Source: an uncultured Eubacterium sp. (GTDB lineage Bacteria; Bacillota; Clostridia; Lachnospirales; Lachnospiraceae). Taken from it: 5,309 nt of DNA. Shown here piece by piece: positions 1-5,309 of this stretch (positions within the stretch are counted from its first letter, which is position 1; each line of letters opens with the position of its first letter). The stretch is from contig CAJOPM010000106.1 of the NCBI GenBank assembly GCA_905236225.1, positions 1 to 5,309 on the forward strand, read 5' to 3'. The notes under the pieces are model-generated. The model did no database searches. It worked only from the letters and a program-made list of their open reading frames with translations, and was not told the origin of the DNA. A program made the position numbers and the translations under genes.

Positions 1-26
1 CTTAAGTTAAACGCTCCGCTTTTGAT

Positions 27-79
27 GCGCACGGATTCGGACAGGAATTTGTCTGCTGAAGCAGACCCGAATCCGGCGC
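27..79. repeat. Long imperfect inverted repeat (hairpin 1)
   Basis: The outer arms are GCGC (27-30) plus CGGATTCGG (32-40), pairing with CCGAATCCG (67-75) plus GCGC (76-79); A31 is a single-base bulge. Inside, GTCTGC (51-56) and GCAGAC (61-66) close on a TGAA loop (57-60). Bases 41-50 remain as an unpaired 5' bulge. No T-run follows, so it is not a classical terminator. It is probably one module of an intergenic palindromic repeat; the family is not recognised. Confidence 0.8.
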
Positions 80-80
80 G

Positions 81-102
81 CAAGACTTGCAAACGAGTCT
101 TG
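81..102. repeat. Short inverted repeat (hairpin 2)
   Basis: CAAGACT (81-87) pairs with AGTCTTG (96-102) around an eight-base loop, TGCAAACG. It starts two bases after hairpin 1 ends and is followed by CCCTAAAG rather than a T-run, so termination is not supported. The tight packing with its neighbours suggests it belongs to the same composite repeat. Confidence 0.7.
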
Positions 103-120
103 CCCTAAAGCTATGAATGA

Positions 121-159
121 AGCGGCAGACCCTGCAAATTTGCAGGGCCTGCCATTGCT
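121..159. repeat. Long inverted repeat with perfect 18-bp palindrome (hairpin 3)
   Basis: The core CCCTGCAAATTTGCAGGG (130-147) is a perfect palindrome. GGCAG (124-128) pairs with CTGCC (149-153) across an A129/C148 mismatch. AGC (121-123) can pair with GCT (157-159) across a three-base bulge. GCAGACCC at 125-132 repeats 61-68 of hairpin 1, so GTCTGC (51-56) could pair with either copy. No T-run follows. Confidence 0.8.
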
Positions 160-182
160 ATGCTTATCACTGAGAGTATGCC

Positions 183-190
183 GAAGGGAA
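183..190 (+). promoter_or_regulatory. Ribosome binding site of scfB
   Basis: GAAGGGAA lies 10 bases before the GTG at 201. An in-frame TGA at 192-194 rules out any start further upstream, so GTG with this purine-rich site is the only start that keeps the conserved N-terminus. I found no convincing promoter for scfB between 1 and 200; transcription may come from upstream of the window. Confidence 0.6.
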
Positions 191-200
191 TTGATATAAG

Positions 201-1574
201 GTGATACATAAATATAAAAATAACGGATATAATATCGTACTTGATATAAATAGCGGCTGTGTACATGTAGTGGATGATGTAATGTATGAGGTGCTAGATA
301 CATATATTGAAGATGGCAGAGATAAGACGCTTGCCAGATTAGAGGGTAAATATGATCCTAAAGACATCTTGGAAAGTTTTGATGATATAGATGCGCTTGT
401 TGATGCCAATCAACTGTTTACAAAAGATGAGTATGAGGACGCGATAGCCAGGGCAAATGCGGCAGATATCCCTGTCGTGGTAAAAGCCCTTTGCTTGCAC
501 GTATCACATGATTGCAATCTTTCGTGTAAATATTGTTTTGCATCAGAAGGTGAATATCATGGAAAGCGTCAACTGATGTCATATGAAACGGGAAAGGCAG
601 CTCTTGATTTCCTCGTCAAAAACTCAGCAGGGCGCAGAAATCTTGAGGTTGATTTTTTTGGCGGCGAGCCGCTTATGAATTTCGAAGTCGTAAAAAAGCT
701 TGTAGCATATGGCAGATCGCTCGAAGACAAATACGATAAACATTTTAGATTTACGCTTACAACCAATGGTGTTCTTCTTAATGAAGACATAATGAAATTT
801 GCCAACGAGAATATGGACAATGTAGTCTTGAGTATTGACGGAAGAAAATCAGTACATGACAGAATGAGACCATTTCCAAAGGGCGATGGAAGCTATGATT
901 ATGTGCTTCCGAAATTTAAAAAGTTTTCTACTCTTCGAGGAGATAAAAGCTACTATGTAAGGGGAACATATACACATTATAATCTGGATTTTTCTAAGGA
1001 TGTTTTATCGCTTGCAGACGAAGGATTTGATCAGATTTCAGTTGAACCTGTGGTGGCACCGCCAAGTGATGATTATGCCATCAGAAATGAAGATATAGAT
1101 AAGCTTTTAGATGAATATGATATCTTAGCTAAAGAAATGCTAAAGAGAGCAAAAAATGGAAAGGGTTTTAATTTTTTCCATTTTATGATAGATTTAGAAG
1201 GCGGTCCTTGCGTCTATAAAAGACTCTCAGGATGCGGAAGCGGAACAGAGTATTTAGCTGTTACTCCTACGGGGGAGCTGTTTCCATGCCATCAGTTCGT
1301 AGGTATAGACGAATTTAAGATGGGAGATGTCTATAGTGGCGTCAATAATAAATCGCTTCAAAAGATGTTTAGAGGTTGCAATGTTTATTCAAAGCCGGAG
1401 TGCAGGGAATGTTTTGCAAGATTCTATTGCAGTGGAGGCTGCGCAGCCAATGCATATCATTTTGCCGGTGATATTAACGGTACATATGATATAGGGTGCG
1501 TTCTTCAGAAAAAAAGAGTAGAATGTGCCATCATGATAAAGGCCGCTTTGGCCGATGAAGATGGTCTTTTATAA
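201..1574 (+). CDS. scfB: SCIFF-peptide radical SAM/SPASM maturase (thioether-forming)
   Basis: This 457-residue cytoplasmic enzyme probably installs Cys-to-residue thioether cross-links in a SCIFF (six-cysteines-in-forty-five) ranthipeptide precursor, using S-adenosylmethionine and [4Fe-4S] clusters. Residues 1-90 form an N-terminal region matching the peptide-binding (RRE-like) part of this family, beginning MIHKYKNNGYNIVLD. The radical SAM cluster motif is C105-x3-C109-x2-C112 (CNLSCKYC), inside the family-typical stretch LCLHVSHDCNLSCKYCFA. GGEP is at 154-157. The SPASM region has C345 and C363 (CGSGTEYLAVTPTGELFPC), then C401-x2-C404-x5-C410-x3-C414, then C433, the expected ligand pattern for two auxiliary clusters. 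Further cysteines are C20, C98, C337, C393 and C442. The GTG start is fixed by an in-frame stop just upstream. secDF follows after 26 bases, as is common in Clostridia. The precursor peptide gene is not visible in the window. Maturase identity is secure; the exact linkage is inferred from the family. Confidence 0.93.
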   Translation: MIHKYKNNGYNIVLDINSGCVHVVDDVMYEVLDTYIEDGRDKTLARLEGKYDPKDILESFDDIDALVDANQLFTKDEYEDAIARANAADIPVVVKALCLHVSHDCNLSCKYCFASEGEYHGKRQLMSYETGKAALDFLVKNSAGRRNLEVDFFGGEPLMNFEVVKKLVAYGRSLEDKYDKHFRFTLTTNGVLLNEDIMKFANENMDNVVLSIDGRKSVHDRMRPFPKGDGSYDYVLPKFKKFSTLRGDKSYYVRGTYTHYNLDFSKDVLSLADEGFDQISVEPVVAPPSDDYAIRNEDIDKLLDEYDILAKEMLKRAKNGKGFNFFHFMIDLEGGPCVYKRLSGCGSGTEYLAVTPTGELFPCHQFVGIDEFKMGDVYSGVNNKSLQKMFRGCNVYSKPECRECFARFYCSGGCAANAYHFAGDINGTYDIGCVLQKKRVECAIMIKAALADEDGLL

Positions 1575-1580
1575 GTAATA

Positions 1581-1591
1581 AGGAAGGGAAG
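1581..1591 (+). promoter_or_regulatory. Ribosome binding site of secDF
   Basis: AGGAAGGGAAG has two overlapping Shine-Dalgarno-like cores, AGGAAGG (13 bases before the ATG) and GGGAAG (9 bases before it). It lies wholly in the 26-base scfB-secDF gap. There is no promoter or terminator in that gap, which supports co-transcription. Confidence 0.75.
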
Positions 1592-1600
1592 TAACTTAAG

Positions 1601-3970
1601 ATGAAAAAATCAAAAAGCGTCATTGCGCTTATCGTTATTTTTGCTTGTATAGTGTTGCTGGGGTATTATTCATTCGGTACTATGAAATCCACAGTTTCAA
1701 GCAAGGATGATGGAGGAATCGAGTTAGGACTTGATTTGGCAGGTGGAGTCAGTATTACATATCAGGCAGTAGGTGATACACCTTCAGCAGATGATATGGC
1801 GGATACTATATACAAGCTTCAGCGCCGTGTTGAAAGTTATAGCACTGAGTCACAGGTATATCAGCAAGGTGACGATAGAATTGCCGTGGAAATTCCCGGA
1901 GTCACAGATGCTAATGAGATTTTAGAAGAACTTGGAACACCCGGTTCGTTGGAATTCCAGACGCCGGACGGTGAAACATTTATGACCGGTGATGACGTAG
2001 CTGATGCACAGGCGGCTTCTTCCGGAAGTGATGTAAATGACAGTGGGTATGTTGTTAATCTTACCCTTACAGATGAAGGCGCAGAGATTTTTGCGCAGAT
2101 GACAGAGGAATATCTTAATCAGCAGCTTTCTATCGTTTTCGATGATGAGGTAATTAGTGCGCCGACCGTACAAAGTGTAATATCCGGTGGTGAGTGCCAG
2201 ATTACAGGTATGGAGTCATATGAAGATGCTGAGCAATTGGCATCACTTATCAGAGTGGGTTCTCTTTCGGTAGAGCTTGAAGAGATTCAGTCTGAGGTAG
2301 TTAGTCCTCAGCTTGGGGCTGATGCAATTAAAACATCGGTTGAGGCAGCTGTAGTAGGCGTAATTATAATACTTATATTTATGATGGTAGTTTATGCAGT
2401 TCCCGGAGTGGCAGCAGCTATTGCTCTTGCCCTTTATGGCGTATTGCTTATAGCTGTAATCGACGTGTTTGATGTAACGCTTACCCTTCCGGGTATAGCC
2501 GGTGTAATATTGTCGGTAGGTATGGCTGTTGATGCCAATGTTATTATATTTGCCAGAATCAGAGAAGAAATAGCTGAAGGCCGTAGCGTAAATATGGCTA
2601 TAAAGACAGGATTTAAGAAGGGACTTTCCGCTATTATTGACGGTAATATTACTACACTTATTGCGGCAGCTGTTCTTGGAGCAAGAGGATCAGGATCGGT
2701 AAGAGGATTTGCGGCTACGCTTGCAATTGGTATTATTTTATCGATGTTTACGGCTCTTGTTATTACCAGGTTGCTACTTTTCGCTTTTTATGGACTTGGC
2801 GCTAAGAATCCCAAGCTTTATAAATCTGCGAAGAAAAGAAGAACGATTAATTTCATCGGCAAGAGAGGAGCTTTTTATTGTATTTCCTTAGCGGTAATTG
2901 TTGCCGGATTTATTACGATGGGCGTTAGCAGCTCGGGAGAAGGAAATGCGCTTAATTACAGCTTGGAGTTTGTAGGTGGTACGTCTACGACGGTAGCATT
3001 TGATGAAGATTATACGATCGAAGAGATAGATGAGATAGTGGTTCCTGTTGTTGAGCAGGTAACAGGGGATAGCGATATTCAGACGCAGAAAGTTACCGAT
3101 TCTACTTCAGTGGTAATTAAGACCGGAACGCTCGATTTGGATCAAAGGGAGGAGCTTGCGACTGCTCTTGAAGAGAACTTTGGCGTTACAGAAGAAGATA
3201 TTCAGACCACATCAATCAGTTCTACGATAAGCTCTGAGATGCGAAGCGATGCATTGTGGGCTGTAATTATAGCCGTTATATTGATGCTGATATATATATG
3301 GTTTAGATTTAGAGATATAAGATATGCATCTTCGGCTGTGTTTGCTTTGGTACATGATGTGCTTATAGTGCTTGCATGCTATGCGTTTACGAGAATATCT
3401 GTTGGTGGAACATTTATTGCGGTTATGCTGACGCTGATTGGTTACTCAATTAATGATACTATCGTAATATTTGACAGGTTCCGTGAAAACCTTGCTAATA
3501 TGCGCAGGGAAAGGGATGCAACACGTGTTAAGGATGCCGCTAACAGGGCAATCACGCTGACAATCGGACGTTCAATCAATACATCGCTTACAACATTTAT
3601 AATGGTGTTTGTTTTGTATATATTTGGAGTGTCCAGTATTAAAGACTTTACGCTCCCGCTTATTGTAGGTGTTATCAGTGGTACGTATTCATCTATAGCG
3701 ATTGCCGGAAGTTTGTGGTACACAATGAAACTTAAGCTAGGCAAGAATCATCTGATTATAGATAAAGAAGCTGAGGAGGCTTATAAGGTAAGAAACTTAA
3801 CACCGGCCGTGGAAGGAGCCGAAAATATTGATGAATCATCGGACGAGACACAAAGTGAGTCTTCTGACGAGACAATAAAGAGCAGTGGGAAAAAGAAAAA
3901 TCAAAGCAAGAAGAAAAAATCATCTGCTCCAAATGTTAAGAAAGTGTCTAAGCGTTACGATAAGAGATAG
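1601..3970 (+). CDS. secDF: SecD-SecF fusion, accessory subunit of the Sec translocase
   Basis: This 789-residue membrane protein is a single-chain SecDF, which uses the ion gradient to help pull secreted proteins out of the SecYEG channel. TM1 is about residues 7-26. The SecD signature GLDLAGG is at 43-49, followed by the large extracytoplasmic P1 head to about 245. TM2-TM6 span roughly 249-398 and hold GMAVDANVIIFARIREE (307-323) with D311. The SecF half starts near 410: TM7 about 421-442, LEFVGGT at 455-461, the smaller head to about 548, then five helices to about 708. These contain GYSINDTIVIFDRFREN (614-630) with D619, and R657, the likely equivalents of the proton-path Asp and Arg of Thermus SecDF. 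The tail (about 710-789) is unusual: a duplicated ESSDET motif, then 14 Lys/Arg in the last 30 residues. No key residue appears missing. It is the second gene of the scfB operon, and a strong terminator follows. Confidence 0.96.
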   Translation: MKKSKSVIALIVIFACIVLLGYYSFGTMKSTVSSKDDGGIELGLDLAGGVSITYQAVGDTPSADDMADTIYKLQRRVESYSTESQVYQQGDDRIAVEIPGVTDANEILEELGTPGSLEFQTPDGETFMTGDDVADAQAASSGSDVNDSGYVVNLTLTDEGAEIFAQMTEEYLNQQLSIVFDDEVISAPTVQSVISGGECQITGMESYEDAEQLASLIRVGSLSVELEEIQSEVVSPQLGADAIKTSVEAAVVGVIIILIFMMVVYAVPGVAAAIALALYGVLLIAVIDVFDVTLTLPGIAGVILSVGMAVDANVIIFARIREEIAEGRSVNMAIKTGFKKGLSAIIDGNITTLIAAAVLGARGSGSVRGFAATLAIGIILSMFTALVITRLLLFAFYGLGAKNPKLYKSAKKRRTINFIGKRGAFYCISLAVIVAGFITMGVSSSGEGNALNYSLEFVGGTSTTVAFDEDYTIEEIDEIVVPVVEQVTGDSDIQTQKVTDSTSVVIKTGTLDLDQREELATALEENFGVTEEDIQTTSISSTISSEMRSDALWAVIIAVILMLIYIWFRFRDIRYASSAVFALVHDVLIVLACYAFTRISVGGTFIAVMLTLIGYSINDTIVIFDRFRENLANMRRERDATRVKDAANRAITLTIGRSINTSLTTFIMVFVLYIFGVSSIKDFTLPLIVGVISGTYSSIAIAGSLWYTMKLKLGKNHLIIDKEAEEAYKVRNLTPAVEGAENIDESSDETQSESSDETIKSSGKKKNQSKKKKSSAPNVKKVSKRYDKR

Positions 3971-3978
3971 TTAGTTAG

Positions 3979-4016
3979 AAGCGCTGCTGTGGATTTCATA
4001 GCAGCGCTTTTGTCTT
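3979..4016 (+). terminator. Rho-independent terminator of the scfB-secDF unit
   Basis: AAGCGCTGCT (3979-3988) pairs perfectly with AGCAGCGCTT (4000-4009). The stem extends inward by three pairs (GTG with CAT, one G-T wobble) to a GATTT loop, followed by TTTTGTCTT (4008-4016). It begins eight bases after the secDF stop codon and ends before the next promoter, separating the two transcription units. Confidence 0.92.
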
Positions 4017-4017
4017 A

Positions 4018-4046
4018 TTGTGAATTAAAATAATTAATAGTATAAT
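4018..4046 (+). promoter_or_regulatory. Sigma-A-type promoter for the HPt unit
   Basis: The -35 box TTGTGA (4018-4023) and a perfect -10 box TATAAT (4041-4046) are separated by the optimal 17 bases, in AT-rich DNA. The expected transcription start is near 4053, giving a leader of about 64 bases before the ATG at 4117. The -35 box starts right after the T-tract of the preceding terminator. I see no operator-like palindrome over it. Confidence 0.75.
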
Positions 4047-4104
4047 TATATTTAACAAAAACTATCATATGTTTTTAGAGTCCTTTAATTAACTTTGTGC
4101 ATAT

Positions 4105-4110
4105 GGGGGA
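4105..4110 (+). promoter_or_regulatory. Ribosome binding site of the HPt gene
   Basis: GGGGGA sits six bases before the ATG at 4117. A second ATG at 4103, which overlaps this site, is in another frame and does not lead into the HPt protein. Confidence 0.7.
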
Positions 4111-4116
4111 AAATAT

Positions 4117-4464
4117 ATGGCTGGTGATTTTATTTTTAAACTTAGGCAATATGGGGCAGATGTTGATGATGCGATGGAGAGGTTTCTAGACGACGAAGAG
4201 CTATATAAGACCTGCCTTGATGCGTTTTTGACAGATCCCAATTTTGAGCAACTTGATTTAGCTGTTAAGGCAAATGATGCACAAGGAGCCTTTGCGGCCG
4301 GTCACGCTCTTAAGGGCGTGGCAGGTAATTTATCTCTTAAGCCGATATACGATATGTTATGTGATCAGGTGGATGAGCTTAGAGGCGGAAGCACAGATAA
4401 TCTTGAAGGTAATTACGTGGCTTTAATGGCTGAAGTAGATAGACTTAAAAGAGAGGTGTATTAG
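4117..4464 (+). CDS. Stand-alone histidine phosphotransfer (HPt) domain protein
   Basis: This 115-residue soluble protein is essentially one HPt domain, the four-helix module that carries a phosphoryl group on histidine between response-regulator receiver domains in a phosphorelay. The signature is GHALKGVAGNLSL (residues 62-74): H63 is the predicted phosphorylated residue, with K66 and G67 in the classic H-x-L-K-G arrangement. Upstream helices cover about 13-60 and the remaining helices about 76-113. The length fits a free-standing HPt protein; there is no kinase, receiver, membrane or signal segment. It has its own promoter and strong ribosome binding site. The next gene starts on the base after its stop codon, so the two are probably translated together. 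No histidine kinase or response regulator is encoded in the window, so its partners are unknown. The HPt call rests on the motif and size. Confidence 0.88.
   Translation: MAGDFIFKLRQYGADVDDAMERFLDDEELYKTCLDAFLTDPNFEQLDLAVKANDAQGAFAAGHALKGVAGNLSLKPIYDMLCDQVDELRGGSTDNLEGNYVALMAEVDRLKREVY
4450..4458 (+). promoter_or_regulatory. Ribosome binding site of the 246-residue gene, inside the HPt coding sequence
   Basis: AGAGAGGTG lies within the last codons of the HPt gene, with its GAGG core eight bases before the GTG at 4465. The HPt stop TAG (4462-4464) directly abuts that GTG, an arrangement that favours coupled translation and supports GTG as the start. Confidence 0.65.
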
Positions 4465-5205
4465 GTGGATATTGTAAACGAATTTTATGATGGGCAGATA
4501 GCGGAAATGCCCCAAGCAGTATTTGACGAATTTTTCATCGTGGAGATTAAGGAGTATTTACTGGAGAAGATGGGAAGCGCATTAGGTAAGATGCTTAGCA
4601 GCGATCCTGTCAGCTATGATGAATTCAAGAAAATTTTAGAAAAGGGATTTTCCGATCTTGATTATAACAAGCAATTTATATTAGAAAGACTTTCAGATTT
4701 TGCCCAAAGCTGTAAAATAAAGAGCGCATCCAACAATTGGGTTTTGGATTATTTTTATCTTAGTTCGCTAAGAGAACTCTTTACGGCAAAAAAAGTTGAC
4801 AAGGTTACAAAGACCGAAGAATTAAATGAATGCATTACAAAATCTATAGAGCAAATAGATAGCTGGATAGACAAGATGACTGTTGCAAAGAAAGGATTGT
4901 TCAAAAAAGCTTCTGATGAAGAGACGTCCGCTTCAATGATAGATCCTGATGAATACTACAATTCTGTAACAGATCTTACGACAAATGTATTTCAGATTTA
5001 TCATTCGCTTATAGCAGGCAGAGAAAAGGAACGCAACGACGTAGATTATGAGTACAGGCTCTCTTTGGATCCGGCTGATTTTGATGATATATCACCGGAT
5101 GAGATGAAGGATGCAGTAAAGTCTGCAAAGATTCAAAAGGGTCAAGAAGCTATAAATGTATTTAAGAATATGATTAGCCTTTTCTATACCAGACAGTGCA
5201 GATAG
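4465..5205 (+). CDS. Protein of unknown function, downstream of and coupled to HPt
   Basis: I do not recognise the family of this 246-residue protein. It has no signal peptide, membrane segment, metal-binding cysteine cluster or nucleotide-binding motif that I can see; the only cysteines are C83, C123 and C245. The composition is charged and looks largely helical, with amphipathic stretches around 22-45, 53-80, 91-109, 117-146 and 211-241. An acidic Ser/Asp/Glu segment (150-165) and the acidic run around 203-216 (DPADFDDISPDEMK) may be linkers. The GTG start comes directly after the HPt stop, with a good ribosome binding site, and no other in-frame start upstream would avoid overlapping the HPt gene. 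The coupling suggests a role with the HPt protein, such as a binding partner or output protein, but this is context only. A structured, possibly mobile segment begins immediately after the stop codon, so the original C-terminus could have been altered. Confidence 0.8.
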   Translation: MDIVNEFYDGQIAEMPQAVFDEFFIVEIKEYLLEKMGSALGKMLSSDPVSYDEFKKILEKGFSDLDYNKQFILERLSDFAQSCKIKSASNNWVLDYFYLSSLRELFTAKKVDKVTKTEELNECITKSIEQIDSWIDKMTVAKKGLFKKASDEETSASMIDPDEYYNSVTDLTTNVFQIYHSLIAGREKERNDVDYEYRLSLDPADFDDISPDEMKDAVKSAKIQKGQEAINVFKNMISLFYTRQCR

Positions 5206-5309
5206 AGTTTAACTCAGTTGGCGAAATCCCCCACCTCTAAGCGTTAGCGTAGGTGGGGGGTATGACAAACTATACTCAGTCGGGGTACCCTAAAGGACTA
5301 GGAATGCTA
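5206..5309. mobile_element. Possible IS200/IS605-type end or TnpB guide-RNA-like scaffold (partial)
   Basis: This segment follows the last stop codon and runs off the window. After the hairpin at 5226-5261 a second fold is possible: AGTC (5278-5281) with GACT (5296-5299), or GGG (5282-5284) with CCC (5288-5290), or CCT (5289-5291) with AGG (5300-5302). These overlap and could form a pseudoknot. The pattern of a strong hairpin plus a compact GGGGTACCCTAAAGGACTAGG fold resembles, from memory, IS200/IS605 ends that double as TnpB guide-RNA scaffolds. No transposase or TnpB coding is visible: the forward frames give only about 13 codons or fewer before stops near 5238 and 5245. Orientation is undecided. 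It could instead be an unrelated structured RNA or intergenic repeat. Confidence 0.4.
5226..5261. repeat. Strong C-rich/G-rich hairpin after the last gene
   Basis: CCCCCACCT (5228-5236) pairs with AGGTGGGGG (5251-5259), extendable by a T-G wobble and an A-T pair to 5226 and 5261. Inside, CTAA (5237-5240) and TTAG (5244-5247) form a small inner stem around GCG, with CGT (5248-5250) bulged. TATGACAAAC follows instead of a T-run, so termination alone does not explain it. Confidence 0.85.

Noticed and set aside
27..159. CRISPR array
   Set aside because: The inverted repeats differ from one another and lack evenly spaced direct repeats with unique spacers.
113..199. Short forward frame from the ATG at 113 (28 codons) as a possible precursor peptide
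   Set aside because: It has only two cysteines, runs through the palindrome and lacks a ribosome binding site. It does not fit the six-cysteine pattern.
7..303. Minus-strand open frame of 98 codons across the hairpin region and the start of scfB
   Set aside because: It overlaps a secure gene in antisense, has repetitive Tyr/His-rich low-complexity sequence, lacks a credible ribosome binding site and does not resemble the SCIFF precursor.
569..820. Minus-strand open frame of 83 codons inside scfB
   Set aside because: It is fully antisense to conserved radical SAM coding sequence, with no independent signals; it is a frame shadow.
2709..2891. Forward open frame of 60 codons inside secDF
   Set aside because: It is an alternate frame of conserved transmembrane coding. 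Its Leu/Arg-rich product is what a shifted membrane gene would give.
3442..3744. Minus-strand open frame of 100 codons in the 3' part of secDF
   Set aside because: It is antisense to the conserved SecF motif region and has no promoter or ribosome binding site support.
3971..4116. Additional small gene between secDF and the HPt gene
   Set aside because: The 146 bases are accounted for by the terminator, promoter, leader and ribosome binding site, and no frame shows a plausible start with coding.
5226..5261. Rho-independent terminator for the HPt unit
   Set aside because: The stem is strong, but TATGACAAAC follows instead of a T-run. It may slow polymerase or protect mRNA ends, but it is not a standard terminator.
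5206..5309. tRNA or a known riboswitch
   Set aside because: No cloverleaf arms or TTCGA-type T-loop can be assembled, and I could not match the conserved core of a riboswitch class I know.

Overview
The window looks like a chromosomal piece of an anaerobic Clostridia-class Firmicute, most likely a Lachnospiraceae member (Butyrivibrio- or Roseburia-like). The basis is a moderately AT-rich coding style, a radical SAM enzyme with the hallmarks of the SCIFF-peptide maturase directly upstream of a SecD-SecF fusion (a neighbourhood known from Clostridia), and Gram-positive signals: purine-rich ribosome binding sites, a TTG/TATAAT promoter and a U-tailed terminator. The genus is inference.

Region 1-180 holds no convincing gene. 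It is a dense run of three strong inverted repeats (27-79, 81-102, 121-159), about 50% GC, and looks like a palindromic intergenic repeat. The small SCIFF precursor peptide usually encoded just before the maturase is not here, so it must lie left of the window or be missing.

Region 201-3970 is a two-gene operon. scfB (201-1574, GTG start) encodes a radical SAM/SPASM thioether-forming peptide maturase. 26 bases later comes secDF (1601-3970), a fused accessory motor of the Sec translocase with an unusual Ser/Asp/Glu-rich and then Lys-rich cytoplasmic tail. The arrangement fits, but does not prove, a link between peptide modification and export. A strong intrinsic terminator (3979-4016) closes the unit.

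Region 4018-5205 is a second, independently promoted unit. A near-consensus promoter (TTGTGA, 17 nt, TATAAT) drives a stand-alone histidine phosphotransfer (HPt) protein (4117-4464). A 246-residue protein of unknown family (4465-5205) follows, with its GTG directly after the HPt stop codon. The zero-base spacing suggests coupled translation and a functional link, possibly an uncharacterised phosphorelay branch.

Region 5206-5309 begins right after that gene. It is a structured non-coding segment: a long C-rich/G-rich hairpin followed by a small second fold. It has the look of an IS200/IS605-type element end or TnpB-associated guide-RNA scaffold, but no transposase is visible in the window, so this call is tentative.
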